A stretch of 42,209 nt of DNA from Planctomycetaceae bacterium (GCA_029259815.1 JAJDEJ010000185.1:1-42209), one strand, 5' to 3'; positions 32,918-42,209 are shown, counted from the stretch's first letter. Translations and numbers: made by a program. The notes: a model not told the origin generated them from the letters alone.

Positions 32918-33661
32918 ATGGGACGAGTTGACGGAAGAACAGCGCTGGTGACGGGTGCGTCGCGAGGGATCGGACGGGCCATCGCACTTGAATTGGCTCG
33001 CGAAGGGGCCAGGGTCGCTGTGAACTTTGCCAGTAATGAAGCCAAGGCCCAGGAAGTGGCCGACGAAATCACAGCTCTGGGCGGTACATGTCTGCTGGTA
33101 CAGGCAGATATCGGCAAGCCTCAGGAAGCACGGGCCATGGTCGAGAAAGTCGCCAAGGAATTCACACACCTGGACGTGCTCGTGAACAATGCCGGCATCA
33201 CACGCGACGCCATGCTTCCGCAGATGACCGACCAGCAATGGGTCGACGTGATTCAAACGAACCTGGGCGGCTGCTTCTTCTGTACATCGGCGGCCATCCC
33301 GTTCATGACGGCACAAAGCTATGGCCGGATTGTCAACATCAGTTCGCTGAATGGCCAGATCCCAGCCATCGGCCAAGCCAACTACAGCGCAAGCAAAGGA
33401 GGCATCATCGCATTCACCAGAACCGCCGCCGCCGAGCTCGTGCATTCCGGAATCACGGTCAACACCGTCGCGCCTGGGTATACCGAGACGGACATGTTTG
33501 AATCCGTCCCCGCGGCGTTGCAAACCAAGATCAAGGGCCACATCCCGATGGGACGCTTCGCGCACCCGGAAGAAATCGCCAAAGCGGTCATCTTTCTCGT
33601 TGCCGATGGCGATTATATCACCGGCCAACAAATCAGCGTCAACGGAGGCGCCTTTATGTAG
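32918..33661 (+). CDS. phaB: Acetoacetyl-CoA reductase / 3-oxoacyl reductase (SDR)
   Basis: A classical short-chain dehydrogenase of 247 residues: cofactor motif TGASRGIG (residues ~12-19), NNAG, catalytic Ser in ISSLNGQ, Tyr-x-x-x-Lys in NYSASKGG, and VNTVAPGYTETDM. It reduces acetoacetyl-CoA to (R)-3-hydroxybutyryl-CoA with NADPH if PhaB, or 3-oxoacyl-ACP if FabG; position between thiolase and PHA synthase genes favours PhaB. GAGGAG 7 nt before ATG is a strong ribosome-binding site. Confidence 0.9.
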   Translation: MGRVDGRTALVTGASRGIGRAIALELAREGARVAVNFASNEAKAQEVADEITALGGTCLLVQADIGKPQEARAMVEKVAKEFTHLDVLVNNAGITRDAMLPQMTDQQWVDVIQTNLGGCFFCTSAAIPFMTAQSYGRIVNISSLNGQIPAIGQANYSASKGGIIAFTRTAAAELVHSGITVNTVAPGYTETDMFESVPAALQTKIKGHIPMGRFAHPEEIAKAVIFLVADGDYITGQQISVNGGAFM

Positions 33662-33696
33662 TGCAGACGATTGAAGATTTGGAATGCGTCAGTTGG

Positions 33697-33714
33697 CTCG
33701 CAAGAGCTTGCGAG
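33697..33714 (+). promoter_or_regulatory. Intercistronic hairpin between phaB and the PhaE-like gene
   Basis: CTCGCAAG-AG-CTTGCGAG is a perfect palindrome with no T-run behind it. It could act as an mRNA stability or processing element, or as an operator for a second promoter in the 128-bp gap. Confidence 0.35.
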
Positions 33715-33789
33715 TCTCGCGGGGACGTGGGTCTCCGACGGCGCATCTAATAGTGAATGTCATACTGAACTGTAGCCGAGAGAGTTAAC

Positions 33790-34143
33790 ATGACGACACC
33801 GAACGGCACCTTTGACCCCTTTGACCCGGCAGGGATGCTGAAGGGGATGCGTGATTCCAATATGGATGCCTGGGCGAAGATGATGGTTCAACTCGTGAAC
33901 ACCGATGCGTATTCCGAGTCGACCGCCGCGATGCTGGACGCTTGGCTCACCACGTCTGGACCATTCCGAAAGGTGATGGAAACCAGCATGGCCCAGGTGA
34001 TGGCGCAGATTAACCTGCCCACGCGCGATGACGTGGTACGGATCGCCGAACGGTTAACCAATATCGAGATTCGATTGGACGACATGGAAGCGAAGCTCGA
34101 CGAACTTCATCGCCCTGCCCATCCGGGAGAAACAAAAGAATGA
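33790..34143 (+). CDS. phaE: PhaE-like subunit of class III PHA synthase
   Basis: The 117-residue helical protein (DPAGMLKGMRDSNMDAWAKMMVQLVN.., then LPTRDDVVRIAERLTNIEIRLDDMEAKLDEL) resembles the short C-terminal portion of PhaE/PhaM-like synthase partners, where L-P-x-R-x-D-V/E-x-x-x-x-x-R-L is conserved. It probably stabilises or stimulates PhaC. Typical PhaE is ~300-360 residues, so this is a reduced form, as in other planctomycete clusters. Its stop overlaps the phaC start by 4 bp, supporting partnership. Confidence 0.8.
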   Translation: MTTPNGTFDPFDPAGMLKGMRDSNMDAWAKMMVQLVNTDAYSESTAAMLDAWLTTSGPFRKVMETSMAQVMAQINLPTRDDVVRIAERLTNIEIRLDDMEAKLDELHRPAHPGETKE

Positions 34144-35246
34144 CCAACGCAACACCACCTGTTGAAGAGGCTCCGCAAGTACCAACGTTCTCCGACTTTT
34201 GCGAGGCTTGGCAGAAGTCCGCCGAGAACTGGGATCGATTTCAACGGCTCACGACCACCGACGCCAAAATTGCACAAACGGCTAAAGTGCCGATTTGGAC
34301 GTTAAACAAGGCCAAGCTCTATCACTATGTGCCGGTCGTACCGGAAACGGAGCGGAAGCGGATTCCACTGCTCATGGTGTTCGCGATCATGAATCGCCCG
34401 CACGTGCTGGACTTGAGGCCGGGGCATAGTTTTACGGAGTACATGCTCGACCTCGGTTATGACTTGTATCTGCTGGATTGGGGGGCACCCGGACCAGAAG
34501 ACAAGAACATGACGTTCGACGATTACACGCTCGAATACCTGCCCCGCGTCGTCCGTAAAGTCAAGCAGGTGTCGGGATGCGAGGAGTTCAGCATGCTCGG
34601 CTGGTGTCTGGGCGCGCTGATCAGCACGATGTACTCAGCGCTTCGGCCCGATGACGGGCTGAAAAACTTGATCCTGCTGACCGCGCCCCTCGATTTCACG
34701 GATAAGACGGCCGGCGGCTTTTCCCGGTGGTCGAGCCATCCAGCTTTCAACGCCGATCTGATCGTCGAAAACCTCGGCAACGTTCCGGGTGAAATGATTG
34801 ACACCGGTGCGAAGATGCTCAAACCGGTCGAGAACTATCTGGGCAACTACCTGATGCTGTGGGATAACATCGAGAATCCGGGTGCTGTTGATGCCTGGCA
34901 CGCGATGAGCACCTGGGTTCGCGAGATTATCCCCATGGCCGGGGGCGTGTATCAGCAATTGATTAACGACTTCTATAAAGAAAACCGCTTAATGGAAGGC
35001 ACGATGACTTTGCGGGGTGAGCCGGTCGACTTGAAACGGCTGAAGGCGAACATTCTGAACGTGATCGCCGAAGGCGACCACATCACCCCCCCCTGTCAGT
35101 CCGAACGCGTGATGGAACTGATCGGCAGCCAGGACAAGGACCTATTCCGCGTCCGCGGCGGCCACATCGGCATCATGGCGGGCCGTGGTGCCGAGAAATC
35201 CACTTGGCCGCACATCGAGTCGTGGCTGGGGACCCGATCGAATTAA
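34140..35246 (+). CDS. phaC: Class III poly(3-hydroxyalkanoate) synthase subunit PhaC
   Basis: Polymerises (R)-3-hydroxyacyl-CoA into PHA at the granule surface. The alpha/beta-hydrolase protein of 368 residues has the synthase box G-W-C-L-G with catalytic Cys156, Asp in NVIAEGDHITPP and His in RVRGGHIGIMAG. YLLDWGAPGPEDKN and the ~360-residue length place it in class III/IV rather than the longer class I. Its ATGA overlap with the PhaE-like gene predicts coupled translation of the two subunits. Confidence 0.95.
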   Translation: MTNATPPVEEAPQVPTFSDFCEAWQKSAENWDRFQRLTTTDAKIAQTAKVPIWTLNKAKLYHYVPVVPETERKRIPLLMVFAIMNRPHVLDLRPGHSFTEYMLDLGYDLYLLDWGAPGPEDKNMTFDDYTLEYLPRVVRKVKQVSGCEEFSMLGWCLGALISTMYSALRPDDGLKNLILLTAPLDFTDKTAGGFSRWSSHPAFNADLIVENLGNVPGEMIDTGAKMLKPVENYLGNYLMLWDNIENPGAVDAWHAMSTWVREIIPMAGGVYQQLINDFYKENRLMEGTMTLRGEPVDLKRLKANILNVIAEGDHITPPCQSERVMELIGSQDKDLFRVRGGHIGIMAGRGAEKSTWPHIESWLGTRSN

Positions 35247-35248
35247 CC

Positions 35249-36787
35249 ATGACGCCGAACTGGGATGCATTGCTCGACGAAAAATCGCTCACGGAGATTC
35301 TGCCGTGTGAGTATGCGCATTTCGCGCGGCCAGTCCACGAAGGGTTGGCTGTCTTTCTGGGCGGACTCCCGGACGCGGACCAAGCGGAGATTCTGCGCGC
35401 CCAGGCCACGCTGCCGCTGACGGCAACGTTTTCCCGACGTCTGGGGGTTCTCGCGCGGAGCAGCCCGGTGCTCCAAAAGCTGGGACAGATTCTGGCTCGC
35501 GACCAGCGTCTGCCACTGGAACTGCGTCTACAGCTGCGCGAGCTGGAATCGCTGACTCCGTCGGTTCCGCTGAAAGAAATCCAGAAACACTTGACGGACG
35601 AACTCGGCCCTCTTGAGCGTCGCGGCATCACGTTGCTGCCGCCGGCAATCGCCGAAGCCAGTGTGGCAGTCGTCATCCCGTATCGGCAGGAAGGATGCGA
35701 AACGACCGGCGTTTTCAAGCTGCTCAAGCCGAGGATCGAGGAGCGGGTTGAGCGTGAACTCGAATTGCTCGAACGCGTCGGCGAATCCCTCGACGAGCGC
35801 TGTGACGAACTGCGGATTCCGCAACTCGACTACCAGGAAGCATTTCAGCAGGTGCGCGGCAAGCTCCGCGACGAAGTGCGGCTTGAAAACGAGCAGCGTC
35901 ATCTTCGGGAAGCAAGGGCTTTTTTCGCGGACGAACCGCGCGTACAGATTCCCGAGGTGTTCTGCCAATGCACCTCGCGGGTGACGGCCATGGAGTTGAT
36001 TCCCGGCGGCAAAGTCACCAGCCACGGCTTGGACACTGCCCGCCAGAAACGTCGATTGGCTGGGCTCGTCGCGGGTGCGCTCATCGCGAAGCCGATTTTT
36101 TCGAAATCCGATCGTGCGCTGTTTCACTGCGATCCGCACGCCGGCAACCTGTTCTTAACGGACGATGGCCGCCTCGCGATCCTGGATTGGAGCCTTGTCG
36201 GGACACTCGGCGAGCCGGAGCGCGTTGCCATCACACAGTTGATCCTCAGCGCGATCATGCTCGATGCGGACGGCATCGTGGCCGTGCTTGTGCAACTCTC
36301 TGATCCCCGGCGATTGGACGTCGTCGCACTCAAAACCGTTGTCCAAGGATGGCTGCGGCGGCTTCGACGTGGCCAGTTCCCGGGGTTGCGTTGGCTGGTC
36401 GGCCTGCTTGACGATGCAGCGCAAAACGCCCGGCTGCGTGTTGGTGCGGATCTGATGCTGTTCCGCAAGTCGCTGCACACGTTGCAAGGGGTTGTTGCCG
36501 AAGTCGGCGAATGCGATGGACTGATCGACAAGGCTCTGTGCAGGGAGTTTCTGCGCCACTTCGCCGTCGAGTGGCCGCAGCGATTTGTGCGGCTGCCGTA
36601 TTCTCGCAAGTATGCCACACGGCTTTCAAACCTTGATCTAACGCGAACGCTCCTCAGCGGCCCAGCCACCGCCGCCCGGTTTTGGACCGGCCACACCGTT
36701 GATATACTGGAAGCATTCGAGCAGCGATGTGTTGCCAAACTTCGCACTCCTCTTGAACGGGAGGAATCATGTCCGTCAAATCTCTGA
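35249..36787 (+). CDS. ABC1/AarF/UbiB-type kinase-like protein
   Basis: The 512-residue protein has the atypical-kinase core: VFKLLKPRIEERVERELELL (Lys region), EVRLENEQRHLREARAFF, VTAMELIPGGKVTSHG, ALFHCDPHAGNLFLTDDGRLAILDWSLVG (catalytic H-C-D-P-H-A-G-N and metal-binding D-W-S). UbiB/COQ8 relatives support quinone or lipid metabolism by ATPase activity. The N-terminal ~130 residues are not recognised. It starts 2 bp after phaC and overlaps the epimerase gene by 19 bp, so it is locked into the PHA/methylmalonyl transcript, an unexpected place for a UbiB relative. A granule- or lipid-related role is inference. Confidence 0.88.
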   Translation: MTPNWDALLDEKSLTEILPCEYAHFARPVHEGLAVFLGGLPDADQAEILRAQATLPLTATFSRRLGVLARSSPVLQKLGQILARDQRLPLELRLQLRELESLTPSVPLKEIQKHLTDELGPLERRGITLLPPAIAEASVAVVIPYRQEGCETTGVFKLLKPRIEERVERELELLERVGESLDERCDELRIPQLDYQEAFQQVRGKLRDEVRLENEQRHLREARAFFADEPRVQIPEVFCQCTSRVTAMELIPGGKVTSHGLDTARQKRRLAGLVAGALIAKPIFSKSDRALFHCDPHAGNLFLTDDGRLAILDWSLVGTLGEPERVAITQLILSAIMLDADGIVAVLVQLSDPRRLDVVALKTVVQGWLRRLRRGQFPGLRWLVGLLDDAAQNARLRVGADLMLFRKSLHTLQGVVAEVGECDGLIDKALCREFLRHFAVEWPQRFVRLPYSRKYATRLSNLDLTRTLLSGPATAARFWTGHTVDILEAFEQRCVAKLRTPLEREESCPSNL

Positions 36788-37179
36788 ATCACGTCGGTAT
36801 CGCCGTCCGCTCAATCGATGAACAGAGATCGTTCTATGAGCGTACACTCGGCTTGGAGTTTGAGGGACTCGAAGACGTCCCCAGCCAGAAAGTTCGAGTC
36901 GCCTTCTTCCGCGCCGGCGGTGTGCGGCTCGAACTGCTTGAACCAACCGAACCGGACAGCCCGGTCGCGAAATTCCTGGAAAAGCGAGGTGAGGGGCTGC
37001 ACCATCTAGCGTTCACGGTTGATGATCTCGTCGCCCGGATCGCTGAGTTGAAGGAATCCGGATTGCGAATGATCGATGAGGAACCCCGCCCCGGATCACA
37101 CCACATGCAAATCGCGTTTGTACATCCGAAGAGTTCGTTCGGTGTGCTGACGGAACTCTGTGAACCGGCAGATGAGTGA
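36769..37179 (+). CDS. mce: Methylmalonyl-CoA epimerase
   Basis: Interconverts (S)- and (R)-methylmalonyl-CoA. The 136-residue vicinal-oxygen-chelate protein shows paired beta-alpha-beta modules with metal ligands: His in SLNHVGIAV, an acidic/Gln position in the middle, His in GLHHLAFTV and Glu in LTELCEP. Its length is typical. GGGAGGAATC before ATG is a strong ribosome-binding site inside the end of the upstream kinase-like gene. The mutase genes follow 54 bp downstream. Confidence 0.95.
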   Translation: MSVKSLNHVGIAVRSIDEQRSFYERTLGLEFEGLEDVPSQKVRVAFFRAGGVRLELLEPTEPDSPVAKFLEKRGEGLHHLAFTVDDLVARIAELKESGLRMIDEEPRPGSHHMQIAFVHPKSSFGVLTELCEPADE

Positions 37180-37233
37180 CGAATCGCCGCGTGACAAGGA
37201 CGTACCACCTGACGAAGTAGGAACGACTTCCGC

Positions 37234-39360
37234 ATGACGAAGACTCCGGCAGACGAATTTGCCATCCAAGATGATTTCCCGCCGGTCACCTATGACGAGT
37301 GGCGGGGCGTTGTTGACGAAGCGCTGAAGGGGGCGCCGTTTGAGCGAAAGCTCGTCACGCAGACGTACGAAGGCATCGACATTCAGCCGGTCTATTCTCG
37401 TCGCGACGCACTCAGCGACGAAGATCCGTTGGGTTTCCCGGGATTCGCGCCGTTTGTACGCGGAACGCATCCGTTGGCGGCAGCGCTCACCGGCTGGGAT
37501 TTGCGGCAAGAATACGCACACCCGGACTTGGCGGTTACCAACCGGGAGATTCTGGACGACCTTGAGGGAGGGACGACGTCACTGCTCTTGAGGCTAGACG
37601 CCGCCGGACGCAGTGGTTTTGACCCCGATGATGCTGCGGCTAGCGAGCTTGCCGGACGGGGCGGCGTCATGGCGTACAGCGTGGATGATCTCGATGCGGC
37701 GCTCGCGGACGTTCATCTCAACATGACGACAGTCGCGCTTGATGCGGGGGCGGCATTCCTACCGGCTGCTGCAGCACTGGTCGGCCTGTGGCGGCGACGC
37801 GACATTTCGCCACAGGAGTCTCGCGGTGCTTTCAGCGCCGATCCGCTGGCGGCGCTGGCCAGTGAGGGCCAATTGCCCATCACTCATACAGAAGCATTGG
37901 AGTCGCTGGCGGATTTGGCTCAGTGGACGGCAGAGACTTTTCCGCACGTGACGGCTGTCGGCGTCGACACGTCGCCCTATCACGACGCCGGCGCCACGGC
38001 GGCACAGGACCTGGCATTCGGCATGGCCACCGCGGTCGAATACCTGCGGGCACTGACCGATGGCGGACTGACCATCGATGCTGCCGCCCGACAAATTTTG
38101 TTTCGTCTCAGTTTGGGGACGCATCACTTCCGGGCAATCGCCAAGCTGCGGGCCGCACGTCAGCTCTGGTCTCGAGTGATCGAAGCGTGCGGCGGATCTC
38201 CCGCATCGGGTGCGATGCAGATTCACGCGCGGACCGGCCGCCGCGTGCTCACACAGCGCGACCCGCACGTCAACCTGCTGCGGAACACGACCGCCATGTT
38301 CGCAGCTGGTCTGGGAGGGGCGAACGCAATTACTTCGGTGCCATTCGATGCGATGACCGGGTTGCCCGACGCTTTGAGCCGACGTGTGGCCCGCAACACG
38401 GTGCTCGTCCTGCAGGAGGAATCGCATCTGCACCGGGTGATCGACCCGGCTGGCGGGAGTTGGTTCCTTGATCAACTTACCGAGCAGCTTGCGGACAAGA
38501 GCTGGGAGACTTTTCAAGAGATTGAACGACAAGGCGGCATGTTGGCCGCTCTCAAGAGCGGTTGGGTCGCCGATCAAGTTGACGCGGCGTACGCGCAGCG
38601 CGCGAAGGACATCGCTCGGCGGAAAGAGGGCATTACTGGCATCAGCGAATTCCCCGACGTCACCGAGCAGCCACTGACGCGTCCGGCTCCCGATCGTGCG
38701 GCCCTGCATGCTGCCGCCACCACACGCATAACGAATACGCGCAGAGAAGACACAAGATTCAGTACGCTGACAACAAACGCTCGCCGAACCGGCGCGATGG
38801 TTGAAGCGGCCGCCCAGGGCGTGACCATCGGTCAGATGGCCCGCGCCCTTGGATTCGACACAGACTCGACCGAGGAAATCCCGCCCCTCAAACTCCGCAG
38901 CTTTGCCGGGCCATTCGAGGAACTGCGTAACGCCAGCGACGCTTGGCACGCGGCTCACGGCCAGCGACGATGTGTCTTCCTGGCGAACATGGGCTCGGTT
39001 GCCCATCACACCGCCCGGGCCACGTATTCAAAGAACTTCTTCGAGGCCGGCGGCTTCAATGTCTTGAGCAACGACGGTTTCGCAGATGCAGAGGCAGCTG
39101 CCGCGGCGTTTGCGCAAAGCGGAGCCGACATCGCAGTGATTTGCTCGTCGGATAAGCTGTATCCTGAAATCGTGCCCCGCGTCGTGGCGAAGCTGAAACA
39201 GGCCGGCGCACACAACGTCGTGCTGGCCGGCAACCCCGGAGACAACGAACCTCAGTGGCGCACGGCGGGTGTCGACCACTTCATCTTCATCAAGTGCGAC
39301 GTGTTGGCCACATTGCGGGAGCTGTTGCAGGAGGAAGGCGTGCTGGAGGGGAAGAGATAA
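37234..39360 (+). CDS. mutA: Methylmalonyl-CoA mutase small (beta) subunit
   Basis: The 708-residue protein has the mutase barrel (GFAPFVRGTHP, HHFRAIAKLRAARQLWSRVIEA, VDPAGGSWFLDQLTEQL) and a C-terminal flavodoxin-like cobalamin-binding fold. That fold lacks the cobalamin-ligating D-x-H-x-x-G (the position reads G-S-V-A-H-H). It is therefore the non-catalytic partner of the heterodimer. It ends 3 bp before the large-subunit start. Confidence 0.95.
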   Translation: MTKTPADEFAIQDDFPPVTYDEWRGVVDEALKGAPFERKLVTQTYEGIDIQPVYSRRDALSDEDPLGFPGFAPFVRGTHPLAAALTGWDLRQEYAHPDLAVTNREILDDLEGGTTSLLLRLDAAGRSGFDPDDAAASELAGRGGVMAYSVDDLDAALADVHLNMTTVALDAGAAFLPAAAALVGLWRRRDISPQESRGAFSADPLAALASEGQLPITHTEALESLADLAQWTAETFPHVTAVGVDTSPYHDAGATAAQDLAFGMATAVEYLRALTDGGLTIDAAARQILFRLSLGTHHFRAIAKLRAARQLWSRVIEACGGSPASGAMQIHARTGRRVLTQRDPHVNLLRNTTAMFAAGLGGANAITSVPFDAMTGLPDALSRRVARNTVLVLQEESHLHRVIDPAGGSWFLDQLTEQLADKSWETFQEIERQGGMLAALKSGWVADQVDAAYAQRAKDIARRKEGITGISEFPDVTEQPLTRPAPDRAALHAAATTRITNTRREDTRFSTLTTNARRTGAMVEAAAQGVTIGQMARALGFDTDSTEEIPPLKLRSFAGPFEELRNASDAWHAAHGQRRCVFLANMGSVAHHTARATYSKNFFEAGGFNVLSNDGFADAEAAAAAFAQSGADIAVICSSDKLYPEIVPRVVAKLKQAGAHNVVLAGNPGDNEPQWRTAGVDHFIFIKCDVLATLRELLQEEGVLEGKR

Positions 39361-39363
39361 GTC

Positions 39364-41565
39364 ATGGCCACGATTCCGAACTTTGCCGATGTGCTTCTAA
39401 AGGCTGACCGCGCTGGCGCCGCCACGCTTGGCGACTGGCGGGCCGTTGTCACGGAGTCGGAGGAGCATCTAACCTGGCAAACGCCGGAGCAGATTCCCGT
39501 GCGGCTGCTCTGCACGTCCGCCGATCTCAAGGGCATCGATCACCTCGATACGATGCCCGGTCTGCCGCCGTTTCTGCGCGGACCATACGCGACGATGTAC
39601 CGCGAACGACCGTGGACCGTGCGGCAGTATGCAGGTTTCTCCACCGCGAAGGATTCCAATGCGTTCTACCGCCGCAATCTCGCGGCCGGCCAGATGGGCC
39701 TGAGCATCGCGTTCGATCTGGCGACACACCGCGGTTATGACTCGGACCACGAGCGCGTCGCGGGAGATGTCGGCATGGCGGGAGTCGCGATCGACAGCAT
39801 CGACGACATGCGGATACTCTTCGATGGCATCCCGCTCGACCGGATGAGCGTTTCGATGACGATGAACGGAGCCGTGCTGCCAATCATGGCTCTGTACGTT
39901 GTCGCGGCGGAAGAACAAGGCGTGCAGCCGGAACAGCTCATCGGCACGATCCAAAATGACATTCTTAAGGAGTTCATGGTCCGCAACACGTATATCTATC
40001 CGCCCGAACCGAGCATGCGTATTGTCGCTGACATTTTCAGGTACACGAGCCTGCGAATGCCGAAGTTCAACAGCATCAGCATCAGCGGTTACCATATGCA
40101 GGAAGCGGGCGCGACCGCCGATTTGGAGTTGGCCTACACGCTGGCGGACGGTCTGGAATACGTCCGCACCGGTCGGCGGGCAGGACTCGATGTCGACGCG
40201 TTTTGCCCGCGGTTGTCGTTCTTCTGGGCGATCGGCATGAACTACTTCATGGAGGTCGCCAAGCTGCGAGCCGCGAGGATGATTTGGGCCAAGCTGATCA
40301 AACCATTTGCCCCGCAGAACCCCAAAAGCCTGTCGCTGCGGACGCACAGCCAGACGAGTGGCTGGAGCTTGACCGCGCAGGACGTTTACAACAACGTCAC
40401 CCGCACTTGCCTCGAAGCGATGGCGGCCGCCCACGGCCACACGCAATCTCTCCACACGAACGCGCTCGACGAAGCACTCGCGTTGCCCACGGATTTTTCG
40501 GCCCGCATCGCCCGTAATACGCAGCTGTTCCTGCAACAAGAGACCGACACCTGCGAGGTAGTGGATGCGTGGGGCGGAAGCTACTTCGTCGAACGGCTGA
40601 CGCACGACCTGGCTCAGCGTGCCTGGAGCCACATTCTTGAAGTGGAGGAACTCGGCGGAATGACCAACGCCATCCAGGCCGGCATTCCCAAGATGCGGAT
40701 TGAAGAAGCCGCAGCCCGGACGCAGGCCCGGATTGACTCGGGGCAGCAAACCGTGATCGGCGTCAACAAGTACCGTCCGACGGCTGCCGAACAGATCAAT
40801 GTCCTGCGCGTCGACAACACCGCAGTCCGTGAGATTCAGATCGCGAGTCTCAGGCGGCTCCGTGCAGAGCGAGACCAACCGCTCGTCGATGCGGCGTTGA
40901 ACGCGCTCACCGCAGCGGCGCGCAATGAAACGGGAAATCTACTGGAGCTCGCCATCGACGCCGCGCGGGCCAAAGCGACCGTGGGAGAGATCAGCACAGC
41001 GCTGGAAACGGTCTTCGGTCGGTACGACGCGCCGGTGCAGTCGGTTCGTGGTGTCTATGCAGCAGCATTGGAAAGCGAGGCAACCATGGCCGAGGTCCGG
41101 CGGCTGATCGAACGCTTTGAACAAGTCGAAGGCCGGCGCCCGCGAATCCTGGTCGCCAAGATGGGTCAAGACGGCCACGACCGCGGACAGAAGGTGATCG
41201 CCAGCGCGTTCGCCGATTTGGGCTTCGACGTCGACATCGGCCCGCTGTTCCGCACACCCGCCGAAACAGCACGGCAAGCGGTCGAAAACGATGTGCACAT
41301 GATCGGCGTCAGTTCACTCGCCGCTGGCCACCTGACGCTCGTGCCGGAACTCCTCCGCGAACTCGCCGCGTTGGGCCGCGAAGACTTGATGATTGTGGCC
41401 GGGGGAGTAATTCCTCCCGAGGACTACCAGGCCTTGTACGACGCCGGGGCCGCCGCCGTGTTTGGGCCAGGAACCGTGATCGGCGAGGCAGCGTCCAAGT
41501 TGGTGCGGGATCTCGCCCAACGACTCGGATTTTCCGTTGACGATCCCAAAGCAACGGAGGCGTGA
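39364..41565 (+). CDS. mutB: Methylmalonyl-CoA mutase large (alpha) subunit
   Basis: Adenosylcobalamin-dependent isomerisation of (R)-methylmalonyl-CoA and succinyl-CoA. The 733-residue protein has the substrate-binding barrel ([57 protein letters not shown]) and the C-terminal B12 domain with the complete D-x-H-x-x-G ([13 protein letters not shown]). GGAGGGGAAGAG just before the start is a strong ribosome-binding site within the end of mutA. The length is typical of the catalytic subunit. Confidence 0.97.
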   Translation: MATIPNFADVLLKADRAGAATLGDWRAVVTESEEHLTWQTPEQIPVRLLCTSADLKGIDHLDTMPGLPPFLRGPYATMYRERPWTVRQYAGFSTAKDSNAFYRRNLAAGQMGLSIAFDLATHRGYDSDHERVAGDVGMAGVAIDSIDDMRILFDGIPLDRMSVSMTMNGAVLPIMALYVVAAEEQGVQPEQLIGTIQNDILKEFMVRNTYIYPPEPSMRIVADIFRYTSLRMPKFNSISISGYHMQEAGATADLELAYTLADGLEYVRTGRRAGLDVDAFCPRLSFFWAIGMNYFMEVAKLRAARMIWAKLIKPFAPQNPKSLSLRTHSQTSGWSLTAQDVYNNVTRTCLEAMAAAHGHTQSLHTNALDEALALPTDFSARIARNTQLFLQQETDTCEVVDAWGGSYFVERLTHDLAQRAWSHILEVEELGGMTNAIQAGIPKMRIEEAAARTQARIDSGQQTVIGVNKYRPTAAEQINVLRVDNTAVREIQIASLRRLRAERDQPLVDAALNALTAAARNETGNLLELAIDAARAKATVGEISTALETVFGRYDAPVQSVRGVYAAALESEATMAEVRRLIERFEQVEGRRPRILVAKMGQDGHDRGQKVIASAFADLGFDVDIGPLFRTPAETARQAVENDVHMIGVSSLAAGHLTLVPELLRELAALGREDLMIVAGGVIPPEDYQALYDAGAAAVFGPGTVIGEAASKLVRDLAQRLGFSVDDPKATEA

Positions 41566-41577
41566 GCGATCCCTGGC

Positions 41578-42209
41578 ATGACGCGTGACATTCCCCGCCG
41601 CCGTGAACTGACGCTGGACGAGTACTATGCCGGAGTGCATGGTTGTGACATCGCCATCTTGGCCCGCGCGCTGACGTTGATCGAGTCCAACAATCCTCGC
41701 GATCAACGGCTGGCCGAGGCGCTGCTGACCAGGCTGCTGCCACACACCGGACATGCCTGCCGAGTAGGCATCACCGGTGCGCCCGGCGTGGGGAAGAGCA
41801 CGTTTATTGAGTCAGTTGGTCTGCTGCTCATTCGAGACGGGCGGCGGATCGCCGTGCTGGCGGTCGATCCGTCGAGCAGCATCAGCGGCGGCAGTATCCT
41901 CGGAGACAAGACACGGATGACAAAGCTGTCCGGCCAGCCCCATGCCTACATTCGTCCATCTCCTTCCTCCGGGACGCTGGGCGGAGTGGCTCGCAAGACG
42001 CGGGAGAGCATGCTGGTCTGTGAAGCCGCAGGGTTCGATGTTGTCATTGTCGAAACCGTTGGCGTGGGCCAGTCGGAAACCTTGGTTGCCGACATGACCG
42101 ATTGTTTTGTCGCACTGATGCTCCCCGGGGCAGGTGACGAACTGCAGGGAATCAAACGCGGTCTGTTGGAACTGGTGGACGTCATGGCCGTCAACAAGGC
42201 CGACGGAGC
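41578..42209 (+). CDS. meaB: MeaB-type G3E GTPase, methylmalonyl-CoA mutase chaperone (partial)
   Basis: The gene runs off the window end after 210 codons. Visible are Walker [10 protein letters not shown], the D-P-S-S and [11 protein letters not shown] motifs, switch region [11 protein letters not shown] and the start of the N-K-x-D box (AVNKADG). MeaB loads and protects the mutase's adenosylcobalamin with GTP hydrolysis. It starts 12 bp after mutB, as in many mut operons. The missing C-terminal part should be ~120 residues, including a dimerisation arm. Confidence 0.94.
   Translation, partial: MTRDIPRRRELTLDEYYAGVHGCDIAILARALTLIESNNPRDQRLAEALLTRLLPHTGHACRVGITGAPGVGKSTFIESVGLLLIRDGRRIAVLAVDPSSSISGGSILGDKTRMTKLSGQPHAYIRPSPSSGTLGGVARKTRESMLVCEAAGFDVVIVETVGVGQSETLVADMTDCFVALMLPGAGDELQGIKRGLLELVDVMAVNKADG

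Noticed and set aside
39469-40878. 469-codon minus-strand frame, and a similar 416-codon one at 37759-39009
   Set aside because: Both are antisense to the mutase subunit genes and arise from their GC-rich codon bias.
1-42209. CRISPR arrays, rRNA operons, complete tRNA genes
   Set aside because: I looked for regularly spaced repeats and for rRNA/tRNA hallmarks and saw none.

Overview
The window looks like planctomycete chromosome of roughly 55-58% GC. The indicators are a DUF1559 pseudopilin-like protein with a type IV pilin N-terminus, two Tat-exported DUF1501 proteins, small lipoproteins, a class III PHA synthase pair and an NtrC-type sigma-54 activator. This is inferred from family content; I ran no database search.

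Layout. (a) 0.2-6.6 kb: a lipoprotein, a TA-flanked 133-bp palindromic MITE-like element, the DUF1559 gene with a strong terminator, a small lipoprotein, and a secreted family-20/67-like glycoside hydrolase. (b) 6.9-8.9 kb: remnant of a type I restriction locus, with an intact YgjP/SprT-like metallopeptidase and a chimeric ORF joining part of an AlbA-type ATP-binding protein to the HsdR C-terminus. (c) 9.0-20.8 kb: a divergent catabolic cluster. One DUF1501 gene faces a GntR/FCD regulator followed by nine tightly packed genes: FAH-family hydrolase, beta-keto acid cleavage enzyme (BKACE), sugar isomerase-like TIM barrel, Zn-alcohol dehydrogenase, a second DUF1501 protein, HpcH/HpaI aldolase, Nramp-like transporter, LDH2-family dehydrogenase and a cyclase-family hydrolase interrupted by one in-frame UAA. 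A perfect 16-bp palindrome sits at the divergent promoter. The substrate is not identified; a sugar acid, 2-keto-3-deoxy acid or lactone fits the enzymes. (d) 20.86-24.2 kb: a mobile-element landing zone. A deleted IS630 element carries a nested, decayed IS66 element with an exact 8-bp target duplication. Next come a tmRNA/tRNA 3'-end fragment with a terminator (an att-like scar) and a tyrosine integrase pseudogene.

(e) 24.5-31.6 kb: a sigma-54 response regulator convergent with a PAS sensor kinase, glycogen debranching enzyme GlgX, and small BON and cyclic-nucleotide-binding-domain proteins. (f) 31.6-42.2 kb: a carbon-storage and propionate block on one strand: acetyl-CoA acetyltransferase, acetoacetyl-CoA reductase, PhaE-like subunit, PhaC, an ABC1/UbiB kinase-like protein, methylmalonyl-CoA epimerase, both methylmalonyl-CoA mutase subunits and MeaB (cut by the window end).

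Three sites with the sigma-54 -24/-12 geometry (GG-N10-GC) lie ahead of the response regulator, in the glgX/BON gap and ahead of the PHA genes. Each has an upstream GTGC/GCAC dyad. The most testable new idea is therefore a local sigma-54 circuit coupling glycogen turnover, PHA storage and methylmalonyl-CoA metabolism. The least characterised module is the ten-gene catabolic cluster.
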